Made by a program: the position numbers and the translations under genes
Part shown: positions 51,642-61,606 of the stretch, piece by piece
Numbering within the stretch: position 1 is the first letter of the stretch
Layout of the letters: each line of letters opens with the position of its first letter
Notes under the pieces: model-generated
Seen by the model: the letters and a program-made list of their open reading frames with translations, nothing else
The model's database searches: none
What the model was told of the DNA's origin: nothing
Source: Pseudomonas sp. TH41
GTDB taxonomy: Bacteria > Pseudomonadota > Gammaproteobacteria > Pseudomonadales > Pseudomonadaceae
DNA: 64,000 bases
NCBI RefSeq assembly: GCF_016650695.1
Contig: NZ_JAEKFH010000003.1
Location: forward strand, 1,880,001-1,944,000
Direction: 5' to 3'

Positions 51642-53576
51642 TCAGCCTGACAGATGAGTTTCAGTCCATGCCCGCACTTCGCCATACGGATAATCCTCCA
51701 GCACCGCAAACCCCGGAATCGACCGCGCCTTGAGTTTGGTAAACAGCGGCACGCTGATCCCGCACAAGAACCGCGTCACTCGCTCAGCCGTAGGAACATT
51801 GCCAGTGTGCTGCTCGTGCCTGTGGATAAAATCACCGCACAACGCTTCGAAGTTTTTATCCACAAGCGCCGGCAACTCCGGTGGCGCGGGCAGTCTCGCC
51901 ACCTCCCCGTGACACACCGAACAATGCCCGCATTGCTGTGGCGCGTTGTCGTCGCCGAAGTACTCGGCCAGGCGAAAACCCAGGCAATGGTCGGTGGCGA
52001 ACAGGTCCAGCATGGCGTGAATTCGCGCGATCTCGGTTCGTTCGTGTTGGGTGAAGTAAGCGTGCAATTCGGCACTCAGCGCCTGACTATCGAAACCCGT
52101 TTGCAGCAGGCTGTAGACCTCGGTCATCTGCTTGCTTTCCAGCTCTACCCAGCCCTTTTCCTGGAAATAATCCAGCGCCTTGACCACCCGATTGCGCTCG
52201 GCCTGATGCTGCTCATACAGCGCATCGAAATTCACCGTGGCCCAAGTCCGCGCGCGCGTGGAGGTCTGGATGATCGCTGCGACGAAGTCCTTGCGCTCAC
52301 CCTCGAAACGGGCCAGCAAAGCATCGGGCTCCTGCAAATACTTGAAGCGGTACTCGGCGTAGTAGGCGTAACGCGGCGCGATGATCCCGCGCAGTTCCAA
52401 CTGCACCAGCAAGGTCTTGAGCGGTAGCTGGCGAATGTTGCTCTGATCCGCCAGCGGCCCCAGCAGAAACTCCCACTGCCCTTCGGGCGCGGCAGCTTGC
52501 AGCTCGTCGAGCACGTAGCGGATGCCGTCCAGTTCCGGTGTGTCGCCGTAGACGAAGTTTTCCAGCACATTGAGGCTGTCGCGGTTGGCCAGGACCAGGC
52601 AGTCCGACGGCTGCCCGTCTCGCCCGGCGCGGCCGATTTCCTGGCTGTAGTTTTCGATGGATTTGGGCAGGTCGAAATGCACCACGTTGCGAATGTCGCT
52701 CTTGTCGATGCCCATGCCGAACGCGATGGTGGCGACGATGCAATTGGACTGCCCGCCCATGAACCGTTTCTGGATCGCTTCGCGTTGTTCGTGGGGCAGG
52801 CCGGCGTGATAGGCCTCGGCCTGGATGCCGTTGCGGGCCAGATGCTCAGCGATGTGCTCGGAGGTTTTCTGCAAGGTGACGTAGACAATGCTTGGCTGGT
52901 TGGGACGTTGGCTCATCCATTCGACAAGGCGCCGGCGTTTATCCTGACCGCGCACCGGCTCCACCAGCAAGTGGAGGTTCGGCCGGTAGAAACCGGTGGT
53001 CACTACATCTTCAGGGGCGATGGCAAACTTGGCCTCCATGTCGGCGATCACTTTGGGTGTCGCGGTGGCAGTCAGCAGAAGTACCTGAGGGATGTTGAAC
53101 TGGCGCTGGTAGTCGGGGAGCTTGAGATAGTCGGGGCGGAAGTTATGGCCCCACTCCGAGATACAGTGCGCCTCGTCCACCACCAGCAACGAGATCGGCA
53201 CCTGCTGCAAGAAATTGCGGAAACGCTCGTTCTTCAGCCGCTCCACGGAAATCATCAAAATCTTCAATTCGCCGGACTTGGCGCGAGCCATCACCTCGCT
53301 GGCGTCATCGCGGCTCTGGGCCGAATCGATACTGCCCGCCGCAATGCCGTGGCGCTGCAGAAATGCCAACTGATCCTGCATCAACGCCAACAGCGGCGAG
53401 ACCACCAGCGTCAGGTGCGGCAGCAACAAGGCCGGTAATTGATAACAAAGGGACTTGCCTGAGCCCGTGGGGAAAATCGCCGCCGCCGAGCGCCCGGCCA
53501 ACACCGCACTGATCGCCGCTTCCTGGCCGGGCCGAAACTGTGGATAACCGAAAACCTGTTCCAGGGTGTTGTGCAT
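51642..53576 (-). CDS. RecQ family ATP-dependent DNA helicase
   Basis: A 644-residue SF2 helicase. Walker A FPTGSGKSLCYQLPALL is at residues 35-51, the DEAH box VVDEAHCISEWGHNFRPDYL near residue 130, and motif VI QEIGRAGRDGQPS near residue 310. A zinc-binding region CLGFRLAEYFGDDNAPQQCG followed by HCSVC lies near residues 535-560, and a short C-terminal wing replaces the usual HRDC domain. It starts MHNTLEQVFGYPQFRPGQEA. Pseudomonads often carry this second, shorter RecQ-like helicase beside canonical RecQ. It unwinds DNA in recombination repair. Confidence 0.92.
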   Translation of the reverse strand: MHNTLEQVFGYPQFRPGQEAAISAVLAGRSAAAIFPTGSGKSLCYQLPALLLPHLTLVVSPLLALMQDQLAFLQRHGIAAGSIDSAQSRDDASEVMARAKSGELKILMISVERLKNERFRNFLQQVPISLLVVDEAHCISEWGHNFRPDYLKLPDYQRQFNIPQVLLLTATATPKVIADMEAKFAIAPEDVVTTGFYRPNLHLLVEPVRGQDKRRRLVEWMSQRPNQPSIVYVTLQKTSEHIAEHLARNGIQAEAYHAGLPHEQREAIQKRFMGGQSNCIVATIAFGMGIDKSDIRNVVHFDLPKSIENYSQEIGRAGRDGQPSDCLVLANRDSLNVLENFVYGDTPELDGIRYVLDELQAAAPEGQWEFLLGPLADQSNIRQLPLKTLLVQLELRGIIAPRYAYYAEYRFKYLQEPDALLARFEGERKDFVAAIIQTSTRARTWATVNFDALYEQHQAERNRVVKALDYFQEKGWVELESKQMTEVYSLLQTGFDSQALSAELHAYFTQHERTEIARIHAMLDLFATDHCLGFRLAEYFGDDNAPQQCGHCSVCHGEVARLPAPPELPALVDKNFEALCGDFIHRHEQHTGNVPTAERVTRFLCGISVPLFTKLKARSIPGFAVLEDYPYGEVRAWTETHLSG

Positions 53577-54203
53577 AAGCTGTCACTCCGTTGACCGCTG
53601 CGAAGCCCAAAGCCTAGCCGGTGATCGCAGCGAGTCGAGAAAAGGTCGGGGGCAAAAACGATACGGGATGATACAGCGGATAGAACGAGGGCACGGTAAG
53701 GCTTGAGCGATGAGGCGACCGGCAGATTGCTTTCGCGAGCAAGCCCGCTCCCACACTCGATCTTCAGTGAACACAGATTTTGTGTACGACCGAGATCCAA
53801 TGTGGGAGCGGGCTTGCTCGCGAATAGGCCAGCAAGACCACCGCAAGAACACCGGGAAAATTGCGGTACCAGCCCCCACACCACTCACTACAGACCTAAT
53901 TCCCCTTAAGTCCTTAACCCAGCATTTTCGAAATGCCCTACAACTTCTGGCGCACTCCATACCGAGATTTGCTGCGCAACGCCTGACCAACCCGTAGGAA
54001 ACTTCACCTACAGCGGTTTCGCTGGCAAAACCCTGGAAAATGCGTAGGCCCCTTCCTCAAAGCCCGGTAAACCCCCTACGAAACCTGTCCATTGCAGCCG
54101 TATTGCCGCGCGGCATCCCGCCCTTCTATAGTTTTCGGCGCGGCTGAAACTGTGTGTCGGCCTGCCAGGCGAGACTGCCCGACTTCCCAAAGGACTGACC
54201 TAG
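53577..54203. other. Intergenic region with one REP doublet and leader hairpins
   Basis: No gene is supported over 627 bases. A REP doublet occupies 53732-53824. Between 53996 and 54080 the pentamers GTAGG and CCTAC form two possible stem-loops (GTAGGAAACTTCACCTAC and a longer one beginning GTAGGCCCCTTCC), about 120-200 bases upstream of the small gene at 54204, perhaps its leader. Confidence 0.55.
53732..53824. repeat. REP doublet, near-identical to 50058
   Basis: Left arm TTCGCGAGCAAGCCCGCTCC at 53732, right arm ending GGCTTGCTCGCGAA at 53824. The spacer differs from that of the element at 50058-50154 by about one base. Confidence 0.92.
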
Positions 54204-54479
54204 ATGCAAGACCGTTATCGCCCACTCAAAAGCAGCTACAGCGACACCCCGGTATTGGTCATCGACACCGAAGCAGACCCTCACGAAATCCTCGACGCCG
54301 CCCGACAACGCATCCGCGCCGCCAGCGACCTGCTCGAAACGCTTTATTGCCTGTGCTTCAAACAAGCCGACGCCAGCGACATCCCCAACATCGTCAACGC
54401 GCTCTACCTGCTGACCCAGGACGGCAACGAACTCCTCGAAATCGCCCGACAACGCCTCCCAAAAATCACCACCACCTAA
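54204..54479 (+). CDS. Small Pseudomonas-type hypothetical protein (paralogue of 55261)
   Basis: A 91-residue acidic helical protein: PVLVIDTEADPHEILDAARQ, then RIRAASDLLETLYCLCF and ALYLLTQDGNELLEIARQRL. About half its residues match the protein at 55261-55557 over the full length, so the two are local paralogues. A short acidic two-helix protein of this kind could be a DUF3077- or DUF6124-related regulator, but I recognise no defined family. AAGGA precedes the ATG. Confidence 0.7.
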   Translation: MQDRYRPLKSSYSDTPVLVIDTEADPHEILDAARQRIRAASDLLETLYCLCFKQADASDIPNIVNALYLLTQDGNELLEIARQRLPKITTT

Positions 54480-54497
54480 TCCCCCACCACGATCCAC

Positions 54498-54521
54498 TGT
54501 GGGAGCGAGCCTGCTCGCGAA
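54498..54521. repeat. Single REP arm
   Basis: TGTGGGAGCGAGCCTGCTCG with no facing partner, just upstream of the interrupted antitoxin-like gene. Confidence 0.85.
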
Positions 54522-54543
54522 GAACGATAACGCGGTGAACCTG

Positions 54544-54927
54544 ATGAAAACCAAAATGCCCGAAACCCAATCATCTACAGAAAAAGCAGCCGACGACGCT
54601 AATGCCAATCAGTTAAGCCGTAATGCGATCTGTAGCAGCTGGCGAAGCCTGCGTTCGGCGGCGAAGCCGTCGTGAAATCAGCCGACGCGGTGCATCAGAA
54701 ACACCTCGTGCACAGGTTTTACGACGGCTTCGCCGCCGAACGCAGGCTTCGCCAGCTGCTACAGGAACCGTGTTGCGCCTGAGATTCTTAACTGACAGGC
54801 ATTAGCCTACGACGCTTGGTTCAAAGCACAGGTACAAGCTAGCCTCGACGCCCCTCATCCAGGCACTCCAGATCAAGAAGCCAAACGCCTGATTGCACTT
54901 AAACGAGAGCAATTGCGTAAGCGATAA
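54544..54927 (+). pseudogene. Antitoxin-like (stability-determinant type) small gene interrupted by an IS4-like MITE
   Basis: The ATG at 54544 begins MKTKMPETQSSTEKA and then runs into the MITE at 54600. On the far side, from 54805, the same frame continues AYDAWFKAQVQASLDAPHPG and ends at 54927. Removing the MITE and one copy of its 11-base duplication joins the halves into an uninterrupted 55-residue protein. YDAWFKAQVQASLDAP closely resembles plasmid stability determinant antitoxins (YDAWFRAKVQxALDDPRP). The C-terminal part diverges, ending in basic KREQLRKR. No adjacent RelE/ParE-type toxin is seen. Confidence 0.78.
54600..54804. mobile_element. IS4-like MITE with REP-like core, copy B
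   Basis: A 205-base non-autonomous element. Its ends TAATGCCAATCAGTTAAG and (reverse complement of the right end) TAATGCCTGTCAGTTAAG differ at two positions and closely match the 18-base termini of IS4 (TAATGCCGATCAGTTAAG). It is flanked by 11-base direct repeats, GCCGACGACGC (54589-54599) and GCCTACGACGC (54805-54815), one mismatch, within the 11-13 bases typical of IS4. The interior is an inverted repeat with GTAGCAGCTGGCGAAGCCTG at 54631 and its complement ending near 54763. It has no coding capacity. Confidence 0.85.
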
Positions 54928-55025
54928 GTCCGTCAGCAACGCCCTATCAAAGCATCGGCACAGTCCTACAAAAGAAAATGCCTTGTCGCCTATCGCCAGC
55001 TAAGCGCGAACGATACCGTCTCCCC

Positions 55026-55062
55026 ATCGCTGCAAAATCAGCGATCAGGTTTGGTCACCTGA
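55026..55062 (+). promoter_or_regulatory. Two-hairpin leader upstream of the 55261 gene
   Basis: Hairpin 1: ATCGCTG-CAAAAT-CAGCGAT at 55026-55045. Hairpin 2: TCAGGT-TTGGTC-ACCTGA at 55045-55062. Hairpin 1 has the same stem and loop size as the element at 25781-25798, the two hairpins are adjacent in the same order, and a short ORF follows in both cases before a small DUF-type gene. This suggests a recurring control module. Confidence 0.6.
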
Positions 55063-55075
55063 GAACAACGCACAC

Positions 55076-55240
55076 ATGTGTGCCATCATTCGCGCCGCGG
55101 ACATCTATGTCCTCGTAGTGCATTGCTATGGCGGCTGTGTGCGGGACGCCCTCGGGCGAGCCGGGTTGTTGTTCTCGGTTGACCAAGCCTGCGCACAGTC
55201 CGCCTCCCATCGTTTGGTCACGGTGCTGGCGATTACTTAA
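55076..55240 (+). CDS. 54-residue upstream ORF in the leader of the 55261 gene
   Basis: Starts MCAIIRAADIYVLVVHCYGG with ATG at 55076 right after the hairpins, and ends with TAA 20 bases before the next gene. It includes RDALGRAGLLFSVDQACAQS. The position matches the leader ORF before the DUF3077 gene, but the sequence is different. It may be a translated leader or non-coding; the ribosome site is weak. Confidence 0.35.
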   Translation: MCAIIRAADIYVLVVHCYGGCVRDALGRAGLLFSVDQACAQSASHRLVTVLAIT

Positions 55241-55260
55241 CAACAAACCGAGTAATTCAT

Positions 55261-55557
55261 ATGCCAACGTTAAATCCGTTTCCAAACCGCTACCGCCCAC
55301 TCCAAACCAACCTCACCGATTCCCCGCCCCTGATCATCGACACAGAGGCCAACCCGCAAGACATCCTCGAAGCCGCCCTCCAGCGCATCCGAGCCTCCAG
55401 CGAACTGCTCCGAACCCTGCACTGCCAAAGCTTCGAGCAAGGCGATCTCGAAGACATCCCCCACATCACCCACGCGCTCTACCTCCTGACCCAGGACGGC
55501 TGCGACCTGCTCAAGGTGGCCCAACAACGCATGCTGAACTGGAAAGCCCCAGCCTGA
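55261..55557 (+). CDS. Small Pseudomonas-type hypothetical protein (paralogue of 54204)
   Basis: A 98-residue acidic helical protein: RYRPLQTNLTDSPPLIIDTE, then ILEAALQRIRASSELLRTLH and ALYLLTQDGCDLLKVAQQRM. It is clearly paralogous to the protein at 54204. The broken antitoxin-like gene and the leader lie between the two. Function unknown. Confidence 0.7.
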   Translation: MPTLNPFPNRYRPLQTNLTDSPPLIIDTEANPQDILEAALQRIRASSELLRTLHCQSFEQGDLEDIPHITHALYLLTQDGCDLLKVAQQRMLNWKAPA

Positions 55558-55585
55558 AGCTACGCACTACGGGCAAGCCGGCCCC

Positions 55586-55611
55586 TTGTGGGAGCTGGCT
55601 TGCCTGCGATG
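55586..55611. repeat. Single diverged REP-like arm
   Basis: TTGTGGGAGCTGGCTTGCCT followed by GCGATG resembles a REP arm with altered core; no facing arm is present. Confidence 0.6.
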
Positions 55612-55668
55612 AACGCACCGCATAATCCCCGTCCGGAACACAACAACTGGTAGCGCAAGACAATCGTG

Positions 55669-55881
55669 ATGAGTGAATTAACCTTCAAACAAAAACAAGC
55701 GCACTACGATAAAGTCCGCCGCTCAAACTACCTGGCGAGCCTACGCCTCGCAGGATTCGACACGTCACCCGCAGACCTCGAAAAACCATTTCCGACGCGA
55801 GAAGAAGTGCTCGCCAAGTACCGACAAAACAAGCCGCCACACTTTGCTCCCGCCCTTCCCCCCAAGCCTGTCGACCAATAA
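55669..55881 (+). CDS. YhfG family protein (Fic-antitoxin type)
   Basis: A 70-residue protein starting MSELTFKQKQAHYDKVRRSN; an in-frame GTG one codon earlier is less likely. The segments LTFKQKQAHYDKVRRSNYLA and SLRLAGF follow YhfG, the small partner and antitoxin of Fic AMP-transferases. A proline-rich C-terminus follows (PALPPKPVDQ). No fic gene is found within the window, so it is either an orphan or has a partner elsewhere. Confidence 0.7.
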   Translation: MSELTFKQKQAHYDKVRRSNYLASLRLAGFDTSPADLEKPFPTREEVLAKYRQNKPPHFAPALPPKPVDQ

Positions 55882-55912
55882 TATCCGCCCAAGCCCAACC
55901 GGATACCCCGCA

Positions 55913-56278
55913 ATGAACCTCGCCCCGAACTTCCCCGACGACCACGCCATGCATCTGCTGATGCAGCTGCTGCACGAAGAACTCGGCCTACCCGAACGCA
56001 AAACCATCAGCCTCACCACCTCGATCAACTTTGACCTCGGCTGCGACGGTGCCGATGCGCGAAACCTGATGGAAGCGCTGGAAGAACAGTTCGCCATCGA
56101 CTTCGTCGACTACGACGCCTATCGCTACTTCCAGCCCGAAGGGTTTGATGTGTTTCTAAAGCGCAGAGCGAAGGGGCGCGGCGACAAAGTCCCGCTGACC
56201 ATCGGAATGCTTTACCTAGCGATCAAGGCTCAACGGTGGGATACACAGGAATTGGAACGAATCCAGTTGAACACGTAA
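55913..56278 (+). CDS. DUF1493 family protein
   Basis: A 121-residue acidic protein. SLTTSINFDLGCDGADARNL followed by MEALEEQFAIDF, and AYRYFQPEG, match DUF1493, small proteins thought to have an acyl-carrier-like or related four-helix fold. LTIGMLYLAIKAQRWDTQEL ends the domain. The ATG at 55913 was chosen over an in-frame upstream extension, which overlaps the YhfG gene. Function unknown. It closes the small-gene island. Confidence 0.78.
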   Translation: MNLAPNFPDDHAMHLLMQLLHEELGLPERKTISLTTSINFDLGCDGADARNLMEALEEQFAIDFVDYDAYRYFQPEGFDVFLKRRAKGRGDKVPLTIGMLYLAIKAQRWDTQELERIQLNT

Positions 56279-56361
56279 GTGCCATTATTCTGGTCGTTTA
56301 GCGGCAATTCAGCTGGAATATTGGCAGTTGTGCGTTTGACGGTTTAAACCGAGCGCCCACA

Positions 56362-56389
56362 AAAAAGCCGCCCCTAAGGGCGGCTTTTT
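56362..56389. terminator. Bidirectional terminator between DUF1493 gene and pckA
   Basis: AAAAAGCCGCCC / GGGCGGCTTTTT around CTAA, with A and T runs on the two sides, 18 bases from the pckA stop. Confidence 0.93.
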
Positions 56390-56407
56390 CATTCGCTAAA
56401 CCAAGTC

Positions 56408-58039
<1,632 letters not shown>

Positions 58040-58131
58040 TTATGCCAGAAACGCCCAAAAATAGTAGGGCCCTCCCGTCGTAACGGCGTTATTCCGGCGC
58101 TAAGCAGTGAATTTACCTGCGCTGAACCGTT

Positions 58132-59034
58132 TTAGTGCCGGGTATCTGACGGCGTCTCGACGCCCGCACCAGCGAACAATTGAGTGATATCGGCGGCGTC
58201 AAACAGGTAGCGCTGGTTGCAGAACTGGCAGTCGATCTCGATGTTGCCACCGTGTTCAATGACCAGTGCCTGCGCATCTTCCTGACCCAAACTGACCAGT
58301 GCATTGGCAGAACGTTCGCGCGAGCAGCTGCAGCGGAAGCGCAGCTTCTGCACGTCGAACAGCCGAACCTGCTCTTCGTGGTAGAGACGATGGAGCACGG
58401 TTTCGTTGTCCAGACTGAGCAATTCATCGGCGGTCAGGGTGCCGCCCAGAGCGGTGATGTGCTGCCAGCTGGCGGCGCGCTCTTCTTCGTCTTTCAGACG
58501 GTCAGCGGGCAATTGCTGCAGCAACAAACCACGGGCACGGCGACCATCGGCGTACAGCCAGAAACGCGTGCCTACCTGCTGGGACATGACGAAGTAATTA
58601 GTGAAGCACTCCGACAGGGTTTCGCCATCGAGGTCGACGATGCCCTGGTAACGCTGCCCCTGAGTCGGGTCGACGGTCAGTGCCAGAACACCGTTTGGCA
58701 TCAGATCGGCCAGGGTCGCATCGGGAGCGATCTGGTCCGCTTCGTACCGGGCCAGGCCACGGATTTCGCGCTCGCTGGAGCACTCGATCATCAGCAACGG
58801 GATCGGGCCGTCGGAACGGGCCTGGAGAATCAGCAATCCATCGAACTTCAAGGTGCCGACCAGCAACGCCGCCGCCGCCATCAGTTCACCGAGCAATTGT
58901 GCAACCGGCTCCGGATACGGGTGTTTGGCGAGGACTTCGGCGTAGCTACGTTCCAACGCAACCAGCTCGCCGCGGTTGTCGCTGTCATCGAAGATGAAGC
59001 GCTGGGTGTAGTCGGTATCCGTTAGATCGGTCAT
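58132..59034 (-). CDS. hslO: Redox-regulated chaperone Hsp33
   Basis: A 300-residue holdase activated by oxidation. The start is [20 protein letters not shown]; nine residues of upstream frame are rejected. The C-terminal zinc site has both cysteine pairs: CSCSRERS (CxC) near residue 230 and [12 protein letters not shown] (CxxC) near residue 265. The N-terminal domain includes [20 protein letters not shown] and [18 protein letters not shown]. It clusters with hslR and pckA, as usual in pseudomonads. Confidence 0.97.
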   Translation of the reverse strand: MTDLTDTDYTQRFIFDDSDNRGELVALERSYAEVLAKHPYPEPVAQLLGELMAAAALLVGTLKFDGLLILQARSDGPIPLLMIECSSEREIRGLARYEADQIAPDATLADLMPNGVLALTVDPTQGQRYQGIVDLDGETLSECFTNYFVMSQQVGTRFWLYADGRRARGLLLQQLPADRLKDEEERAASWQHITALGGTLTADELLSLDNETVLHRLYHEEQVRLFDVQKLRFRCSCSRERSANALVSLGQEDAQALVIEHGGNIEIDCQFCNQRYLFDAADITQLFAGAGVETPSDTRH

Positions 59035-59472
59035 AGGTCTGGGTATCTGAGGTAATGACAATAGTGGTTACATAAACTGAATGTTGCGCTTTAACCACGC
59101 CGTTTTGCAGCACGTAGTCAGCCATGACGGGCATTTTATGAACAATTGCGCGCCGATCCAAGCAAGGTGGAACCGACGCCGTGCATTGCGCGACTTCATG
59201 CCGTCGGCACTGCTGGCATTCTGGTTATGGTCTACAGGCTAGACGCTGTTTGTGATTTACGACGAATGGCTTTTTTCATCGACTGCACGCAGCGCTGGGC
59301 CGGTTACCCCATATGGTTCCAATGTTGGGCGATTACAAGTCTGCGGGGATGCCGGGTGAGTGCTGCGCACTCGTTCGCGGGCAAGCCACGCTCCGACAGT
59401 TGACCGAAGTCTAATGTGGGAGCGTGGCTTGCCCGCGAAGACGTCAGCCCGGTCGACACAGAATCAACCGAC
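59035..59472. other. Intergenic region with one REP doublet
   Basis: 438 bases without a supported gene. A short forward frame from 59146 runs into the REP doublet at 59374-59439 and looks spurious. The left part should carry the hslO promoter. Confidence 0.55.
59374..59439. repeat. REP doublet (GTGGGAGCGTGGCTTGCCCGCGA variant)
   Basis: TTCGCGGGCAAGCCACGCTC at 59374 faces GAGCGTGGCTTGCCCGCGAA ending at 59439, with a short spacer and one mismatch. Confidence 0.92.
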
Positions 59473-59880
59473 TCACTCGTCGTTACTGCTGCCCCGAAAC
59501 TTGAACAAATCCCGTCGCTGCTTCTTGCTCGGCTTGCCATCGGTGGTCACGCCCAGCGAGCCAGCCTTGCGCATTTGCGCAGCCGCTTCACGCTTGGCGA
59601 TGCTGGCCTCGGTTTCGGCGTACAGCGCCTGAGCCTCCGGCGCACCACGACGCACAATCGACAACGCCTGGACCACCACCGTGCGCTCCTCAAAACCGGT
59701 GCGAATCTGAAACTCGTCGCCGACCCTCGGCTCCTTGCCCGGTTTGCAGCGCTCGCCCCGACAATGCACTTTGCCGCTTTCTATCGCGGTCTTGGCCAAG
59801 GCACGTGTTTTATAAAAACGCGCAGCCCACAACCACTTATCGAGACGGACCTTGTCGTCCTCTTCGCTTTTTTGTGCCAT
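59473..59880 (-). CDS. hslR: Heat-shock ribosome-associated protein HslR (S4 domain)
   Basis: A 135-residue RNA-binding protein. The S4 domain is VRLDKWLWAARFYKTRALAK followed by TAIESGKVHCRGERCKPGKE, and the C-terminus is basic (TTDGKPSKKQRRDLFKFRG). HslR (Hsp15) binds free 50S subunits with stalled nascent chains. It is transcribed in the same direction as hslO, 438 bases upstream of it. Confidence 0.95.
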   Translation of the reverse strand: MAQKSEEDDKVRLDKWLWAARFYKTRALAKTAIESGKVHCRGERCKPGKEPRVGDEFQIRTGFEERTVVVQALSIVRRGAPEAQALYAETEASIAKREAAAQMRKAGSLGVTTDGKPSKKQRRDLFKFRGSSNDE

Positions 59881-60096
59881 GGGATTACCTCATTCTGAAA
59901 TATTGGTGAACTGTACTACCGTTTCTGTCGTGCCATGAATTACGCCGGCTCAGACTACAATGCGTGCATTCCAGCACCTCTGCGAGAAGCTGAAAATCCG
60001 GGCCGTAGATATCTGTCGCCTTTTAATCATTATTCTGCGTGAATACCGCGAATTCGGCCGCGTGCGGCCCCAGCGGTTTCCACCGGTTGAGTACCT

Positions 60097-60576
60097 TTGA
60101 AGACATTTGACCATTTGACCGTTGTCGGTCTGCGCGAGTGGGTGGCGCTTCCGGATTTGGGAGTCGCGGGCCTGCGGGCAAAAATCGACACCGGTGCCAG
60201 CACCTCCAGCCTTCATGCCACCGACATCGAGCCATTCGAGCGCGAAGGGGAACAGTGGGTGCGCTTCACCGCGCACCTGGGCACGGTGGTGCAATTGCGT
60301 CACCGCCGCTGCGAAGCGCCGCTGGTAACGATGAAAACCATCAAAAGCTCCAACGGCCATGCGCAGATGCGTTACGTGGTCAGCACCACCCTGGCCCTCG
60401 GTGATCGGGTCTGGCGGGTCGAGTTCACGCTCGCCTGCCGAAAGTCCATGCGTTATCGCCTGTTACTCGGTTCCAAAGCCCTGATCGATGGCCAGCTGGT
60501 GGTCAATCCGGGCATTAAATATGTACAAGACAAGCCGGTGTTCCCGGTATCTACCTCCTCCACAGGTGTTGCATGA
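60097..60576 (+). CDS. rimB: RimB-type ATP-dependent zinc protease family (retropepsin-like)
   Basis: A 159-residue protein. The aspartic-protease-like motif is [20 protein letters not shown] near residue 25 (DTGA), and the C-terminus is [20 protein letters not shown]. In P. fluorescens this family member is RimB, which acts with the glutamate ligase RimK in modifying ribosomal protein S6. The first codon is a TTG behind a weak ribosome site, which may keep expression low. The stop overlaps rimK by four bases. The third partner, RimA, is not found adjacent. Confidence 0.88.
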   Translation: MKTFDHLTVVGLREWVALPDLGVAGLRAKIDTGASTSSLHATDIEPFEREGEQWVRFTAHLGTVVQLRHRRCEAPLVTMKTIKSSNGHAQMRYVVSTTLALGDRVWRVEFTLACRKSMRYRLLLGSKALIDGQLVVNPGIKYVQDKPVFPVSTSSTGVA

Positions 60577-61478
60577 AGATCGCTGTGCTGTCGCGGAACC
60601 CGCGTCTGTATTCCACTCGTCGTCTGGTCGAAGCCGGTACCGAACGTGGCCATGAAATGGTGGTGATCGACACCCTGCGCGCCTACATGAACATCGCCAG
60701 CCACAAACCGCAGATCCACTACCGCGGCAAACCGCTGGAGGGTTTCGATGCGGTGATCCCGCGGATCGGTGCGTCGGTGACGTTTTATGGCTGCGCGGTG
60801 TTGCGCCAGTTCGAAATGATGGGGGTTTTTCCGCTCAACGAATCGGTGGCCATTGCCCGTTCGCGGGACAAACTGCGTTCGCTGCAATTGTTGTCGCGTC
60901 GGGGGATCGGTTTGCCGGTCACCGGGTTTGCGCACTCCCCGGATGATATTCCCGACCTGATCGACATGGTCAACGGCGCCCCCCTGGTGATTAAAGTGCT
61001 GGAAGGCACCCAGGGCATTGGCGTGGTGCTGTGTGAAACCGCAACGGCGGCGGAATCGGTGATCGAGGCATTCATGGGCCTCAAGCAAAACATCATGGTT
61101 CAGGAGTACATCAAGGAAGCCGGCGGTGCGGATATTCGTTGCTTTGTGGTCGGCGACAAAGTGATTGCGGCGATGAAGCGTCAGGCCAAGCCTGGGGAAT
61201 TTCGCTCCAACCTGCATCGGGGTGGCAGCGCCAGCCTGATCAAGATCACGCCGGAAGAGCGCATGACCGCGTTGCGCGCGGCGAAAGTGATGGGGTTGGC
61301 CGTGGCAGGTGTGGATATCCTGCGCTCCAATCACGGGCCGCTGGTGATGGAAGTGAATTCGTCGCCGGGTTTGGAAGGGATTGAAACCACCACTGGCAAG
61401 AACGTGGCGGGGATCATCATTGAGCATCTGGAAAAGAATGGTGGGCCGAATATGACGCGGACCAAGGGCAAGGGCTGA
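60573..61478 (+). CDS. rimK: Ribosomal protein S6 modification glutamate ligase RimK
   Basis: A 301-residue ATP-grasp enzyme that adds glutamates to the C-terminus of ribosomal protein S6. The N-terminal Rossmann-like domain is [23 protein letters not shown]-grasp motifs are [40 protein letters not shown] and [20 protein letters not shown] followed by SPGLEGIE. RimB-RimK is a known translation-control pair in pseudomonads. Confidence 0.97.
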   Translation: MKIAVLSRNPRLYSTRRLVEAGTERGHEMVVIDTLRAYMNIASHKPQIHYRGKPLEGFDAVIPRIGASVTFYGCAVLRQFEMMGVFPLNESVAIARSRDKLRSLQLLSRRGIGLPVTGFAHSPDDIPDLIDMVNGAPLVIKVLEGTQGIGVVLCETATAAESVIEAFMGLKQNIMVQEYIKEAGGADIRCFVVGDKVIAAMKRQAKPGEFRSNLHRGGSASLIKITPEERMTALRAAKVMGLAVAGVDILRSNHGPLVMEVNSSPGLEGIETTTGKNVAGIIIEHLEKNGGPNMTRTKGKG

Positions 61479-61507
61479 TCCTAATCTTTGCGGTAACAGT
61501 AATGCCG

Positions 61508-61576
61508 CCTTCGCGAGCAAGCCCGCTCCCACATTGGAATGCATTTCAAATGTGGGAGCGGGCTTGCTCGCGAAGA
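61508..61576. repeat. REP doublet (GTGGGAGCGGGCTTGCTCGCGA type)
   Basis: CCTTCGCGAGCAAGCCCGCT from 61508 faces the complement ending TCGCGAAGAGG, with a 20-base spacer, between rimK and envZ. Confidence 0.93.
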
Positions 61577-61606
61577 GGCCATCAGCCCCAGCGAAACTGC
61601 CAGCTC

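Larger units (their letters stand above)
54928..55260. other. Leader region of the small gene at 55261
   Basis: Contains the hairpin pair at 55026-55062 and a 54-codon ORF described separately. No other gene is supported. The first 60 bases after the interrupted antitoxin-like gene show nothing. Confidence 0.55.
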
